NCBI GenBank assembly: GCA_000310025.1
Contig: FN648619.1
Location: forward strand, 297,423-320,774
DNA from: Ectocarpus siliculosus
Lineage: Eukaryota; Sar; Phaeophyceae; Ectocarpales; Ectocarpaceae
Reading direction: 5' to 3'
DNA length: 23,352 nt
Positions 9,901-19,023 of this stretch are shown here, piece by piece (the first letter of the stretch is position 1; each line of letters starts with the position of its first letter). Position numbers and translations under genes: made by a program. The notes under the pieces are model-generated. The model worked only from the letters and a program-made list of their open reading frames with translations, made no database searches and had not been told where the DNA came from.

Positions 9901-12900
9901 ACACTGCGTTTGTAGTTCCGGAGATGCCTACATTCCACTACCATTACCATATAGAGAGGGGAGCTATATTTCTATGTTCCTCCGCTGTTGCGCCGGGGGG
10001 AGACAGACTTGGAGTCGACCCAATCTTTCACAAAGTTGCGAATCTTCAACGTGGCACAATCGCGGGCGAAGGAGATTCTTGGTCTCTTGCCCCCGGCTAC
10101 GAGGCATTTAAATGTTCTTCATGTCACAGGTGGTTGGAGGCAAGAAACTCGTCACGCGCGTGACAAAAACATGGAAGGGGACAAAACCACACCCGATGCC
10201 TCTTTTAGTCCGAAAGGTAGTAGTCACGCCTCTGCTCATGTTGGTATATACAAGCCAAACACCAACACGGCCGAGACAAGGGCGGATGAGAACACCCGCA
10301 CATTCTCTCCCGTTGGCTGTACGGAGGCAAACAAACCCTACGATCCTATCCTTTTCACGCCCTGGTTACGAGGAAAGCTGGTCGTCGGCATGCTCTCCAT
10401 TACAATCAAACCAAGCGTCGAGCGAGAGACGTGCGTTTGCGTCCTCCAATACCGGCACTACCGACGGCGGCGTTCTAACCGTACCAGATAGGAACATGGG
10501 TGGTTTTCCGGGGAAGAGTGGGTACAGAGTAGTGCTACGCCACACGCCTTACTTAAACTTCTCTGAGCACGACGATCGGGACCGTTTTCCATTCCGTGAA
10601 AATCTTGCGTTCCATGGCGAGCCATACTCGGTACGCTAGGTGCGTAGTACGCGACACGTCTGACATGACTTTTCTTATCACGAAGCAGATCGCGACCTTT
10701 TCCATTCCATAACCATTTTCGTTCCATGGCGAGCCATACTTCCCACGATCGGGGCCCAGCCCAGCAGTCCTCGTTATGAGCGTGCTACTGCCAGCTGCTC
10801 AATACCCCCGGGTGGGGCAAGAGCCCCCCAACTCCCACTCTGTGCATACAAAGTAGTCCACCCAGCTTTCGGAATATATATATAATACGCCGGGGTGCTG
10901 CCGTACTACTGCTGTAGGGCGCTACAATGTCTTGATCTTAGGTCGTCGAAAACAACGGACGCGACAGGAACGAAGAGTTCTCCCACTGTTACATTTGTCA
11001 TCCAGCTTGCGGATCAGATGAGCGATGGAGTGCTGCCGGATTGGTGCGCTACATGCCTGATGACAGATAGCCGAGGCGGCGCACCCATGGTTTTTCCCGG
11101 CGCTGACAGCAGGCGACGGGTGGCATGATGACCCTCCGCAACAACTCTAAAAAAAGCAAAAAAGCGAGCACGAAAAAGCGCCTTTTTTTGTGCTATGCAT
11201 ACATGCATGGATTTCACGTGTTTTCATGAACATGCCGACAGAGATAAGACTCCTTTACTGCCGTAGAAATATAGACATGCAATCCCTCCGGTATCAGAGT
11301 TGAAAGCAAGCGACGAAGTGCCTCCGTCGCTACTAATGGTATGTGTAGCTGTTTGCACTGCGTTAGCCCGAACTCCGTGGTATGCGTTGAGCTGTATGTA
11401 GATACCAGTATGCGTTTGAGCAGCGGTGCGTGCGTGGGTGTGTCTGTATGTATCTGTGTTCGTGATTCTATAAAAAAAAAAGCGTCGCGTCGACGACGCT
11501 AACCGGCTGACCAATGACAAGACGCCAAGCCCTTGACGACAGCGGAACAAAAAAATGTGCGTGTGAAGGTGATTGTGTGTGTGCTATATTTAGACCCGCC
11601 GAGCAAGAAAATGGTGGCATCGAACCGACGACCCTTGATACACCGGAGAGTCTGTCGCCAAGTGCGGAAATCAACGGGGTTCGCTTAAGGTGCTGCTTAC
11701 TCTACGCCAGGCGCTTCGCTCCTGCAGTGCCATTGTCGGGTGATGAACAAACAACAACGTCGGGCGTATAGTGCGTGCGTGTGTGTGTGTTGGCTTGTCG
11801 ACATGTTGTACTTGGTCAGTTGGCTCGTGAACAGCAGTAGCAACTACGACTAAGCCGACGCGCACGTGCTACCCCTTGCCCAGCAGCAGACGAACTCCCC
11901 CCTGAGGCTCCGGGGTCTGAACAAGTCGGCGGCGAGCCCTCGGTACATCAACCCAGACCATCTAACAGGTACATTTTCTACGCATACGAACAGCAGCAGT
12001 ACCCATTTTTGGCGTGCATTGGTGAACAACAATCTTCTCCGTGTAAAATATTAGGGTCACAAATTGTGATAAATTTCACACCCGGTGCGTTATAAAAACT
12101 GAATTCCAAATAAATTCCGACGCTGGTCCGTGTCTTCCACAACTCCACAAGAGTTAATTGTCACCGCAAACACACGCCGAATTTGCCTATTCTCGATGAC
12201 AACAAGAGGAGGAAAAAGAAGCGGCATGCGCGGAGGACGGAGCATGACACGGGGCAAAGCCAAGAAGCGCGGACAACAGGTCATGGTTGTTTCGCTCGGG
12301 CCAGGGGGAGCGCTTTTAACCATTGTGTGGGATACAGCACGCCTTCAACCTCTTCGGGGGAGCGACTACCATAACGTCTCGGGGAGTTTTTTGTGGACGT
12401 ACCGATTATCGTCGGCACATGAACCACTGCTGCTGCTACGGCTGGTGCACTTGAAATTCAATTGCTACATACATGCAATGTGTGTGTTTTTTATTATTCC
12501 TTAATGCAATTCAAACCTCACACTCGAGCGGCTAAAGAGGAGAAAAAAGAGGTCGCGAGGCGGGGCATTTGATTGTGCCGTTTCCACACAGGCGAGAAAA
12601 CTACCGTTGCCGGTCTCACGCCGCGCGCCTGCTGTCTTTTCCCCTCTTCGCCCGATCGCACCCCCCGGGAGCCACAGATGGCCGGTAAAATAAAATCTAC
12701 CGCACATTCTCAGGAAATAAAGGGTCCATCTGTGGAGGAAGTAATTGGCTGCGGCCTACAGAGTAGACTACGGCTGCTGTCACCGAACTCGTTAGTCTGG
12801 CAGTTCGTAGGACATCATAACGGTAGTTTGCTGCACGCCTGGTCTCCGTACGCCCACTTGGAAAACACAAACATTGAGACGTGGGCGGCGGCATCGTGGA

Positions 12901-13906
12901 GATCATGATAAGATAGATCAACAGGGTATAGAGGCTGTATGCCTCTGCCGTGAAAAAAAAAAGGCCTATTAGGGCGAGCGGTGGGGAAGAAACTGAGCCG
13001 AATATTTGAAACTTTACAAAGGGGGAAAAAAATCAATTTCAAAACACAGAACTCGGAATTTTCGAAAGCCGATCGATTGCAATAATTGGGGAAGACACAG
13101 CGCCAACTAAAACATCACTGCACAGGGAACGGCAGGAGGCCGATTTATACTTCGCCGCAACACACTTGCCTGCATACATACAATGACAAAGCAGGCGGCC
13201 TCCCAATACCAGCGTTCAGCCAAGAGAGGCAAACGCCGACACAGCCTCCCGAACTGTACCTAAAGACACACACACATCTACATACGCATACGCCGTCGTA
13301 AGTTTTCAAAGGTGATCACAAAATGTCGCACCAACGGACACGCTGGAAAAATCGGCTTTATTATTTATTCGAGCGAAGCGAGAGGGAGCGGCTGATGAGC
13401 CACGGTCAACGACTAGCTAGGGCGGTGAGGGGGAGGGGGGGGGGGAGGAGGGAGGCAAGGTCACTGGCGGTCTGGCGGTAGCCTCGGCACAACTCGGGAG
13501 GGTATAAAATTATACCACCGCCTGATGAAGAGCACCACCTCCGATGGTTGTTTACGCTTGCTTCTGCCTATTTAGGTTACAATGACGCGCCTACTGGTAC
13601 TGCTGTTGGTGTTGTTGTTCGCCAATACATCACAAACGTGCCGAGCGCGACACCCCAACTCGTGGATACAGCGGTACTACCATTGTGTGGGTGCGGAAGC
13701 GGCTTCTTTACAGCACAACAAGCGAAAGCCGATGCTCTTGTGTTTCTTTCATCTCGCCGAGGCGGCCGTCTTCGCTCTCTCTCTCTCTCTCTCTCTCGGC
13801 TCTTTTTTTTTTTTGGTCTCCCCTTCACGACTGATTTCAGTTGTGGTCCCCAACCGAATTACAGCGGTGGGCGAGAGACAGCACAGGCGAGGGTATAATT
13901 GCGAGA

Positions 13907-13942
<36 letters not shown>

Positions 13943-14510
13943 GCGCTTGTGCGTCCCGAGGGCTACCTACCCTAGACATGTCCAGGGGGTAACACAGGAA
14001 GTGTACGTTGAGTGGCATGCATACACAGACTTCGCGGCGGGAACGGGGTGTGTGTGTGTGTGTCTGACGAAAAAATCCGCTTCAATATTGTATGTGGGAG
14101 CGTCTTATTTTTAGTGCGCCGCAGGACGCCTCTACAAAGGACCAAAAAATTAGATGGATGTGTCCCAACAAAACAAAGTATACGTGTGTGTGTGTGTGTC
14201 TCTCTCTCGGGCGCACCTGGCTTCTCCGCTTCATCAAGTCAACCATGCCGTCGAGCTTGTGCACGGCGCAGAGGCGAGCAGAGGCGCCGTCGAAGCCAAA
14301 CGTCCTCCTGGCGGTGCAGTCTCCGTGCTCGCACCTCAGGTGGACGATCTGGATCATGGCCGGCGACGCGTGCTCCGTGCACATCGTCGGCCCCTCGCCC
14401 TGATAGCCCAGGCCCGGCACATTTGTGCACCCCTCCTGGCCGCACCGCAGGCACTTGAGCACGTCTATCGTGTCCGACGTGTCCGGCTCGCCTCCCCCGG
14501 TGTTGTCCAT
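1358..14510 (-). CDS. Nine-repeat EsV-1-7 domain protein with long Gly/Gln-rich tail (7 exons, 1205 aa model)
   Basis: Model: join of 14510-14217, 9247-9135, 8441-8192, 6184-5353, 4452-3862, 3315-2911 and 2490-1358, all minus strand. All introns are GT-AG, and phases 0, 2, 0, 1, 1, 1 match across every junction, giving 1205 residues and a TAA stop. Residues 23-358 hold nine copies of C-x4-C-x15-C-x2-H-x12 (starting at Cys 23, 60, 99, 137, 174, 211, 248, 285 and 322), mostly with an inner G-x-x-G. This is the EsV-1-7 repeat of brown algae; a zinc-binding role is plausible but unproven. The family includes the Ectocarpus developmental regulator IMM. The remaining 850 residues are low-complexity: poly-Gly throughout, poly-Gln in exon 5, and a basic KRLR near the C-terminus that could aid nuclear import. 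No signal peptide or membrane segment is seen. Orthology to IMM itself is not claimed. The exon 1 to 2 link spans 5 kb and is the weakest step. Confidence 0.8.
2491..2910 (-). other. Intron 6 of the EsV-1-7 gene
   Basis: The intron is bounded by GTGAGG and CCCGCAG and has phase 1. It contains a diverged 66-bp tandem duplication at 2774-2905. Nothing else was recognised. Confidence 0.8.
2774..2905. repeat. Diverged 66-bp tandem duplication in intron 6
   Basis: Two copies, about 2774-2839 and 2840-2905, share blocks such as TCCCATCT followed by CTTCC, CTCA and CCATCCTCC at an offset of about 66 bases. The offset is a multiple of three. Confidence 0.7.
2911..3315 (-). CDS. EsV-1-7 gene exon 6 (Pro/Gly/Ser-rich, disordered)
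   Basis: The exon has 405 bases and is phase 1 to phase 1, encoding about residues 694-828. It begins after GTCCAG with PEIGGGSIPVSGV, continues through Pro-rich and Ser-rich segments, and includes a less repetitive patch (LPPAMNGPFQPSFQALDWDD) that could be a short linear motif. It ends in poly-Gly at G|GTGAGG. The frame is open over the whole exon and joins exon 5 and exon 7 only in this phase. No known domain is recognised. Confidence 0.82.
3316..3861 (-). other. Intron 5 of the EsV-1-7 gene
   Basis: The intron runs from GTGAGG to GTCCAG and has phase 1. A T-run on the minus strand precedes the acceptor. No gene, repeat or element was recognised inside it. Confidence 0.78.
3862..4452 (-). 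CDS. EsV-1-7 gene exon 5 (poly-Gln region)
   Basis: The exon has 591 bases and is phase 1 at both ends. It encodes about residues 497-693. It contains five Gln tracts made mainly of CAG codons (CTG on the plus strand), the longest about 13 residues, separated by His, Arg, Met and Pro. It also contains Gly-rich and Tyr-containing stretches (YGANPYGF, GGYGPGA). Its acceptor is GCGCAG and its donor is G|GTGAGG. The split codons on both sides are Gly. The composition resembles prion-like or activation-type disordered regions, which is inference only. It has no domain of its own. Confidence 0.85.
3953..4400. repeat. Interrupted CTG/CAG trinucleotide tracts (coding poly-Gln)
   Basis: Uninterrupted CTG runs (CAG on the coding strand) lie at about 3953-3992, 4098-4117, 4218-4240 and 4289-4311, with shorter ones near 4265 and 4388. 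They encode the Gln tracts of exon 5. Such tracts are prone to length change. Confidence 0.9.
4568..4639 (+). repeat. Dispersed repeat copy 1
   Basis: The segment shares CCAGGC, a spaced GCAGCC/GTAGCC block, ATTTTTC-TAT and the 14-mer GCAAACATGTTGGA, in the same order, with 20013-20082. It may be a remnant of a short mobile element. Its borders are unknown. Confidence 0.5.
5055..5152. repeat. Minisatellite, four imperfect units of about 24 bp
   Basis: Units at about 5055-5080, 5081-5104, 5105-5128 and 5129-5152 share the pattern TTCGC-x-T-x-GCGGTACGG with substitutions. It lies inside intron 4 of the EsV-1-7 gene. Confidence 0.75.
5353..6184 (-). CDS. EsV-1-7 gene exon 4 (rest of repeat 6, repeats 7-9, first Gly-rich region)
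   Basis: The exon encodes residues 220-496 plus one base of Gly497. It starts after TTTCAG with PIYGFEG, which restores the exact 15-residue spacing of repeat 6. Repeats 7, 8 and 9 follow without gaps (Cys 248, 285 and 322), ending with the spacer at residue 358. A basic linker with KTTPHAPKREG follows, then a poly-Gly run at about residue 389 and a Gly/Ser/Asp/Arg-rich stretch. The exon ends at G|GTAAGA (donor at 5352-5351). The third-position GC bias is strong in the repeat part, supporting true coding sequence. Confidence 0.92.
6185..8191 (-). other. Intron 3 of the EsV-1-7 gene
   Basis: This intron of about 2 kb runs from GTAGGT to TTTCAG and splits repeat 6. The donor is followed by GTAGGT and CA/GT-rich sequence, and AAC repeats lie at about 8026-8047. 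No nested gene was recognised on either strand. Confidence 0.82.
8192..8441 (-). CDS. EsV-1-7 gene exon 3 (repeats 4, 5 and first part of 6)
   Basis: The exon encodes residues 136-219. It completes the split Arg codon, then carries repeat 4 (Cys 137, 142, 158, His 161), repeat 5 (Cys 174, 179, 195, His 198) and the first two cysteines of repeat 6 (211, 216). It ends after KRQ at CAG|GTAGGT. Repeats 4 and 5 share the CSSHK signature. The acceptor is CATCAG. Repeat 6 is finished by exon 4, which fixes the exon 3-4 join with confidence. Confidence 0.92.
8442..9134 (-). other. Intron 2 of the EsV-1-7 gene
   Basis: The intron runs from GTAAGT to CATCAG and has phase 2. No repeats or nested gene were recognised in it. 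Confidence 0.8.
9135..9247 (-). CDS. EsV-1-7 gene exon 2 (repeat 3)
   Basis: This exon of 113 bases encodes residues 99-135 plus two bases of Arg136. It is exactly one EsV-1-7 repeat: Cys 99, Cys 104, Cys 120, His 123 and the 12-residue spacer. It begins after GAACAG and ends at CG|GTAAGT, a strong donor. It enters in phase 0, matching the end of exon 1, and leaves in phase 2, matching exon 3. The inner motif (STYGYEG) and the spacer ending KNRK match the other copies closely. Confidence 0.85.
10574..10740. repeat. Diverged 112-bp tandem duplication
   Basis: Copies at about 10574-10628 and 10688-10740 share GATCG-GACC, TTTTCCATTCC and an exact TCCATGGCGAGCCATACT at an offset of 112 bases. 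Confidence 0.75.
13774..13814. repeat. CT dinucleotide run followed by a T-run
   Basis: A CT run of about 24 bases ends in CGGC and is followed by 12 T. Confidence 0.9.
13910..13940. repeat. CAG trinucleotide repeat, about 10 units
   Basis: The repeat is an uninterrupted CAG run on the plus strand inside the presumed first intron. Confidence 0.9.
14048..14062. repeat. TG dinucleotide run
   Basis: A short TG run lies in the first intron. Confidence 0.85.
14185..14208. repeat. TG run followed by TC run next to the exon 1 donor
   Basis: On the minus strand this reads GA then CA repeats beginning about seven bases after the exon 1 donor. Confidence 0.85.
14217..14510 (-). CDS. EsV-1-7 gene exon 1 (start codon, repeats 1 and 2)
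   Basis: The exon encodes residues 1-98. The ATG at 14510-14508 is the first in-frame ATG and has a good context (GCC before, G after). After an acidic lead of 22 residues come repeat 1 (Cys 23, 28, 44, His 47) and repeat 2 (Cys 60, 65, 81, His 84). The exon ends in frame with Ser-Gln at CAG|GTGCGC. The donor is followed at once by GA and CA/GT microsatellites. An acceptor-like TTGCAG lies just before the ATG, so a 5' UTR intron is possible. A strong donor-like GGGTGAGT sits about 28 bases upstream of the ATG. Confidence 0.8.
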
Positions 14511-15178
14511 GGCTGCAACGCCTAGCCGCCGCACTCACCCAGAGCCCTTCCGAACGAGCTGAAGCGCCGAGATTTTTGGCCTCTGTTTCTTCTGTCTCTC
14601 TCTCGCGTGTGGACGTTGGAGCCAAAATACAAAAAAACTATAGTCGATTTGATGTGTGAATTCGAGACAAGTTGTGCCCCGGCCGTCGCCGCTCCCTCTT
14701 CCCACAAAAAAATCGTCCTCAAGCGCCTGCGACAACCAGACACGCCACGCCTCCCCCGCCACCTTTCACTCCTCCCGTCCGTCCCAGCGTATCAGTCAAA
14801 ACCGCCCTCAGAAGTAGTCCCCCCCTTGCCTCTTCCGGGTTCACACAAACACCGGCAAGCAGCCAACTCTTTATTATCCTTCGATCGATGTTTGTTGTGT
14901 TGCCAAACCTCCACTCCGCCACTTTCTTGAGCGGTCAAATCGAAATGTCCCCAGATCCCCCCCGACACATTTTTTGCTGAAACCCCTGCTTTATTGTTCC
15001 GGATTGTTGGAAGAATCGAAGAACCGACCTATTGGCGCCCGGTCTCGTCGGCCAAGTTTTTTCATTACGATGGTACGCAAACGCGGTACCGCAGGCACGG
15101 TTGATGGGGGGTTGTTGAGGGGAACCCACACAACGTAAAAGACACAACCACGCTTGGATCTTTAGGGACGGTCCAGCT

Positions 15179-15194
15179 AGCTATATATATAGCT
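15179..15194. promoter_or_regulatory. Perfect 16-bp TATA palindrome, possible core promoter
   Basis: AGCTATATATATAGCT is its own reverse complement. It lies about 670 bases upstream of the EsV-1-7 start codon, so it could be a TATA box for that gene if the 5' UTR is long or spliced. AT-rich palindromes also occur by chance, and no other promoter element supports it. Confidence 0.2.
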
Positions 15195-16264
15195 GTGGCT
15201 GAGTCTGAGGGAGAGAAACCTTGTGATTGTCCTTGTGACTTCTAGCGCTTTCTCGCTCTCCGTCAGACAGAGGTGTCGGCTCATCACTCTCTCATATCAT
15301 CTCCTCTTGTGGCCCATGAAAAGGCCGGCGTATGTGACCACGGGTTGGAGTAAACGGCACTCTAGTGCTGTGAGCGCTGATTTGAAGTGAAGACAAAAAA
15401 AAAAAAATGTGAGCTGCACACATCTTGCCGGAATTTATTTAAACAAATGACTTTGGTTTAGACTAGTGTTCGGAGTGCCGAGCGAGGGAGCGCGGCCCAT
15501 GGTTGGTCTCCAGTCGATAAAGAAGGTGTGTTCGTGATGATAATAATTGCCATCTTTTGGTAGTTGGCAGGGCTGGGAAAACCTGAACATTAGAAGGCAA
15601 TGAGTAGCAACACACATTAATATACGTACAGCATTATACACATCATGATGGGCTGCTTTAGAGAACGAGAGAGAGACATACATGTGTCGTGGACGGAGAT
15701 TTTCATCAGCAGCCCCGACCGAAATCGTTTGTGTGCGGAGCGAAAACGTTGGTTCATGGTTTGCTAGCGGGGTAATTTTCGTGATTGAATGATTGATTGA
15801 TCAATCATAGATAATTTTTGAAATCAACCGAAAAAAAATGAAAAAATTGGAAGGCGATAGAAGATACCGAAGGAATCTTCTCTGCTTTGCTGCTCCATCC
15901 AGCAGCAACATGCATGTTGTTGTGACGTAAATAAAGCTCTCTGGACTCAAAGAGACTGACTAAGTCCGGGAAGGAATAATGGTCATCACAAGCCAAAATG
16001 TGAGAGCGAAGGCGGTGCGGTGCGGTGGGGAACGAACGAATATATATATCCAAAAAAAGAAGTGAAACTGGGGCGAAGGTGCCTCGCTGATGTCGCAACA
16101 ACATCGATCGTTCGTTTTGGAAAAAATCCCGTATCATTCATTTTCAGCAGCACACTATTAACTTTACAGCTGCTTGCTGTGGTGGTATTGTTAGGACATC
16201 ACAGTATCTATCTAAGGATACTTTCATTCACTGCTGATGATCTGCATCTTCTACATCCGGCAGT

Positions 16265-16480
16265 CCTGGCATGCCCAGCATTTATTTAGTTTTCATTTTT
16301 TAACTTCTTGCATGGAATGCCAGAGAGATAATTACAACTCCTTTCATTCTATGCGCCACACATAGACAGAGATCACCTGGCATGTCCATGGCATTCCCAG
16401 CAATCTTTGTATTGTCTTGCCACTCTCATGTTGGGGGATCGTATCGTGTAGTCTATCCTTGCGCCACACAAAAGACAGAC
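16265..16480. repeat. Diverged tandem duplication of about 105-110 bp
   Basis: CCTGGCATG-CCCAGCA and TGCGCCACACA-AGACAGA occur twice in the same order, near 16265 and 16347, and again near 16376 and 16459. Confidence 0.5.
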
Positions 16481-18521
16481 AAAAAGAGATTAAAAAAACG
16501 CATATAAACTGCGTGGTGGATCGATCGGCGAATAAATGTCTTCTTTGAGGTCGTGCGGCCCGGATGTATATCTAGTCTATGTATGATGTGGTACATGTGT
16601 TGTACATGACATGGACATACATGGTGCCATCACTACAGTATGTAGTAGGACAGAGGGTCGTCACTGCTGCAGTTCCTTTTTACTTTCAGACAACAACCAG
16701 CAATAATAACAGCAAGCGAGCACAGACAGGCAGCTTCTCCTTCTCTCAAGCAAGCACCGCCATGTTTTATTTCGTACAACAATCCCCCCAACCCAACAAC
16801 CGTGTTGCTACGCGTACAACCACCACCTCACTCACGCCGCCAATCCCGAAGGAAAAAATAGAGCAGCAGCCGGAGGAGAAGCAGTTGAACACTCTCCTCT
16901 TTTTCTTCACTTCACAAAGCGGCGTATGTATCTCCTGTATCTCCAAGAAATGGAAAGATTCCAGAGAGATGACCCACGTTCGTTCCAAAGAAGAAGCGAT
17001 AATCGATCGCGTGCTGCTGCGCTGCCCGTACCGCCGAGATCCCCACCTGCTACACCCCAAATCGCTGCCACCGCACACGGAGATAGCAGCAGGTAGGTCT
17101 GTCTGCGATCATGTCAAGGTTGGGCAAGCCTGCGAAGAATGCCGACGTGAGCTCACACCCCAAAACCAACACACGTACGTACATACCTACCTACCTACGG
17201 CTACATAAACAGCTAACCAATGTTCCCGCGGTCTGCCGGCACGTATCCAGGCTTGTTCGAACAAACACTACGCGGACACACCGCCTTTTCTAGACCCCGT
17301 CGAAACCAGAAGCAGCTCGTCCCACACCGGCACGATTCAAGCCCATCTCAGCCCAGTCCCATTCCTCACCGACCGCCTTCTACAAGAAAAAACACAACGA
17401 TAGTTGAAATCTGACAGAGGATGGTGGGCGGGTACATAGGTAGTCCCCCTTCCCCCCATTGCGTCTACCGACATCTCCATGCCTTCGCACGAAGCGCATG
17501 TATCTCGAGTCGCATCTTTGAAATCACACCGCACCGCATGGAGGTGAACGCCAACGCAGGAGGAGCGGGCGGATTTCAGCTCAACGTCTCGTTGAGAGGA
17601 GGTACGTGCAGGGTGGTACGAGATCAATCTAGGCCGGAGGCATCCCACAACCCACTAACATAGCACCACCACCACCACCGCCACCACCAATCCCGGTACT
17701 ATTCCCACTGCCCAACCCCGTGATTTTCCGTTTGTGTGTCTGCAGCCTCCCTCGGCAGAGCCCACAAAAACGTTTTCCAATCCTAACGCGACGGCTGCAG
17801 CGATGCTGAGGCTAACCAGCCGTGCACCATTCGTCAAAAAGACCGACCCGCCCCCAAATCGACGTAGTATGCACGTATGCGTATACTGCTGTACTAGAGA
17901 AAACAACCTCGCCGCCGGGCCCTTTACATCGATTTTTCCTCGGATCCATCCGAAGCAGAGAATAAACTCGCCAGAAAGTCAGGGGGGAACCCGGCGGGAT
18001 CGTGGGGCAAGCATGGACGGAGGAGCGTTTCGAGTATCGCCCCCCCCCACCACCCCCCCCCACCGCTACCGACCAACGCCTTCTAAAACTGATATATATT
18101 TATTGTATGCCCGGCCTGTCGCTGTCTCCTGCGGCTATCGTGCACGGAGCTGGGCCCAACTACCCCACCGGCCATCAAATTCGAAGGACCTAATAATCAC
18201 ACTACTCCTTCTGCTGTTGCCGGCTTTTTTTCTCATACTCATCATCAGCCGCGTGCGGCCCTCTCCCTCCCCCCCCCCCAAATAGCTCCCAAATATTCCG
18301 CAGGGCACCCTTACTCGCCACCGCTAGAGAATAAAAACAGAAGATCTGATGCACAGGAGGTGCAGACCTCCCCGAGCGCGACGTGGGGTTCTCGCACCCC
18401 ACCAGTCCCCCGTTTCTGCTCATCTTCTCATGCTATGGTCAGAAAAAACGCTGACAGCCAGGTAGGTACCCCCCCCTCCTCAGGCCTCCTCTTTCCTCCT
18501 CCTGCACGGAAGGAAAACGAG

Positions 18522-18588
18522 ACGGACAGACAGACAGACAGACAGACAGGCAGACAGACAGGCAGACAGACAGGCAGACAGACAGACG
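18522..18588. repeat. ACAG tetranucleotide microsatellite
   Basis: About 16 units of GACA, with GGCA variants at regular positions, lie downstream of the Sin3-like gene. Confidence 0.92.
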
Positions 18589-19023
18589 AGAGGGTCGCTT
18601 AGCAGTGCCGGAATATCGTGACGGCGAAAACGCTTCGTGCGAGACCGCGATCATCACACGAACGTGACCGATTGTTGATGCGTGCCCCCCCACCCGGACG
18701 AAAACTGCCCACGCAAACACGCGTAGCTGAGGCCGATGAATTTTCATCCGTTCGCAGGACACGTAGCGCCGTCGGATGCCAACAGAAAACACACATCCGA
18801 GCTTTCGTGTTGTTTTTGTCTCTCATCATTGAGATGGTGCATCATTGGGTTGAGATAAAAAGCGGCGCGTTCGACACGGAACACAGAGGAGCCGTTAGCA
18901 AGGCTGCAGCAGCCTGCCCAGTGAACGTGCCGGCACTAAGTGTTCCTGCAAACACAACCCCAAAACATCCCACCGCAGCACTGCAGCCCCCTGCCCCCTT
19001 AACCCACACCGAGAGCGTTTGAC

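Larger units (their letters stand above)
9248..14216 (-). other. Long first intron of the EsV-1-7 gene (model)
   Basis: The region runs from the donor GTGCGC after exon 1 to the acceptor GAACAG before exon 2, 4969 bases, phase 0. No further copy of the Cys/His repeat was found in it on the minus strand. It holds a diverged 112-bp duplication (10574-10740), a hairpin (11167-11194), a tRNA-like relic (about 11613-11676), TC, TG and CAG microsatellites (13774-14208), and a small plus-strand ORF starting at 13582. If exon 1 belongs to a separate gene, part of this region is intergenic. Confidence 0.55.
14511..19023. other. Intergenic region between the Sin3-like gene and the EsV-1-7 gene
   Basis: About 4.5 kb with no gene that can be supported. 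It should hold the 3' end of the Sin3-like transcript on its right and the promoter and 5' UTR of the EsV-1-7 gene on its left. It contains a 16-bp TATA palindrome (15179-15194), the palindrome TGATTGATCAATCA near 15790, a diverged duplication (16265-16480), ACAG microsatellite (18522-18588) and C-runs near 18043-18060. The longest open frame (plus strand, 16579-17208) has no recognisable domain or coding character. Confidence 0.6.

Noticed and set aside
9648-10639. Three overlapping plus-strand ORFs of 167-175 residues in intron 1
   Set aside because: They are in different frames, have no recognisable motif or composition typical of coding sequence here, and have no matching splice sites.
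11879-11969. Possible plus-strand exon between CCCAG and CAG|GTACAT (QQTNSPLRLRGLNKSAASPR)
   Set aside because: The borders and GC content look exon-like, but no partner exon in phase was found and the peptide is not recognised.
12130-12504. Plus-strand ORF with an Arg/Gly-rich start
   Set aside because: It is short, with no domain or splice context; its composition explains the frame.
5353-14510. EsV-1-7 gene as an integrated viral gene
   Set aside because: The family is named after an Ectocarpus virus ORF, but this gene has six spliceosomal introns and a long host-like tail, and no neighbouring viral genes are present.
16579-17208. Plus-strand 209-residue ORF in the intergenic region
   Set aside because: It is Thr/Gln/Ser-rich with scattered Cys, no known motif and a random-looking N-terminus. 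Length alone is not enough.
18522-18588. Regular repeat that might suggest a CRISPR-like array
   Set aside because: It is a simple ACAG microsatellite with no spacers, in a eukaryotic genome.
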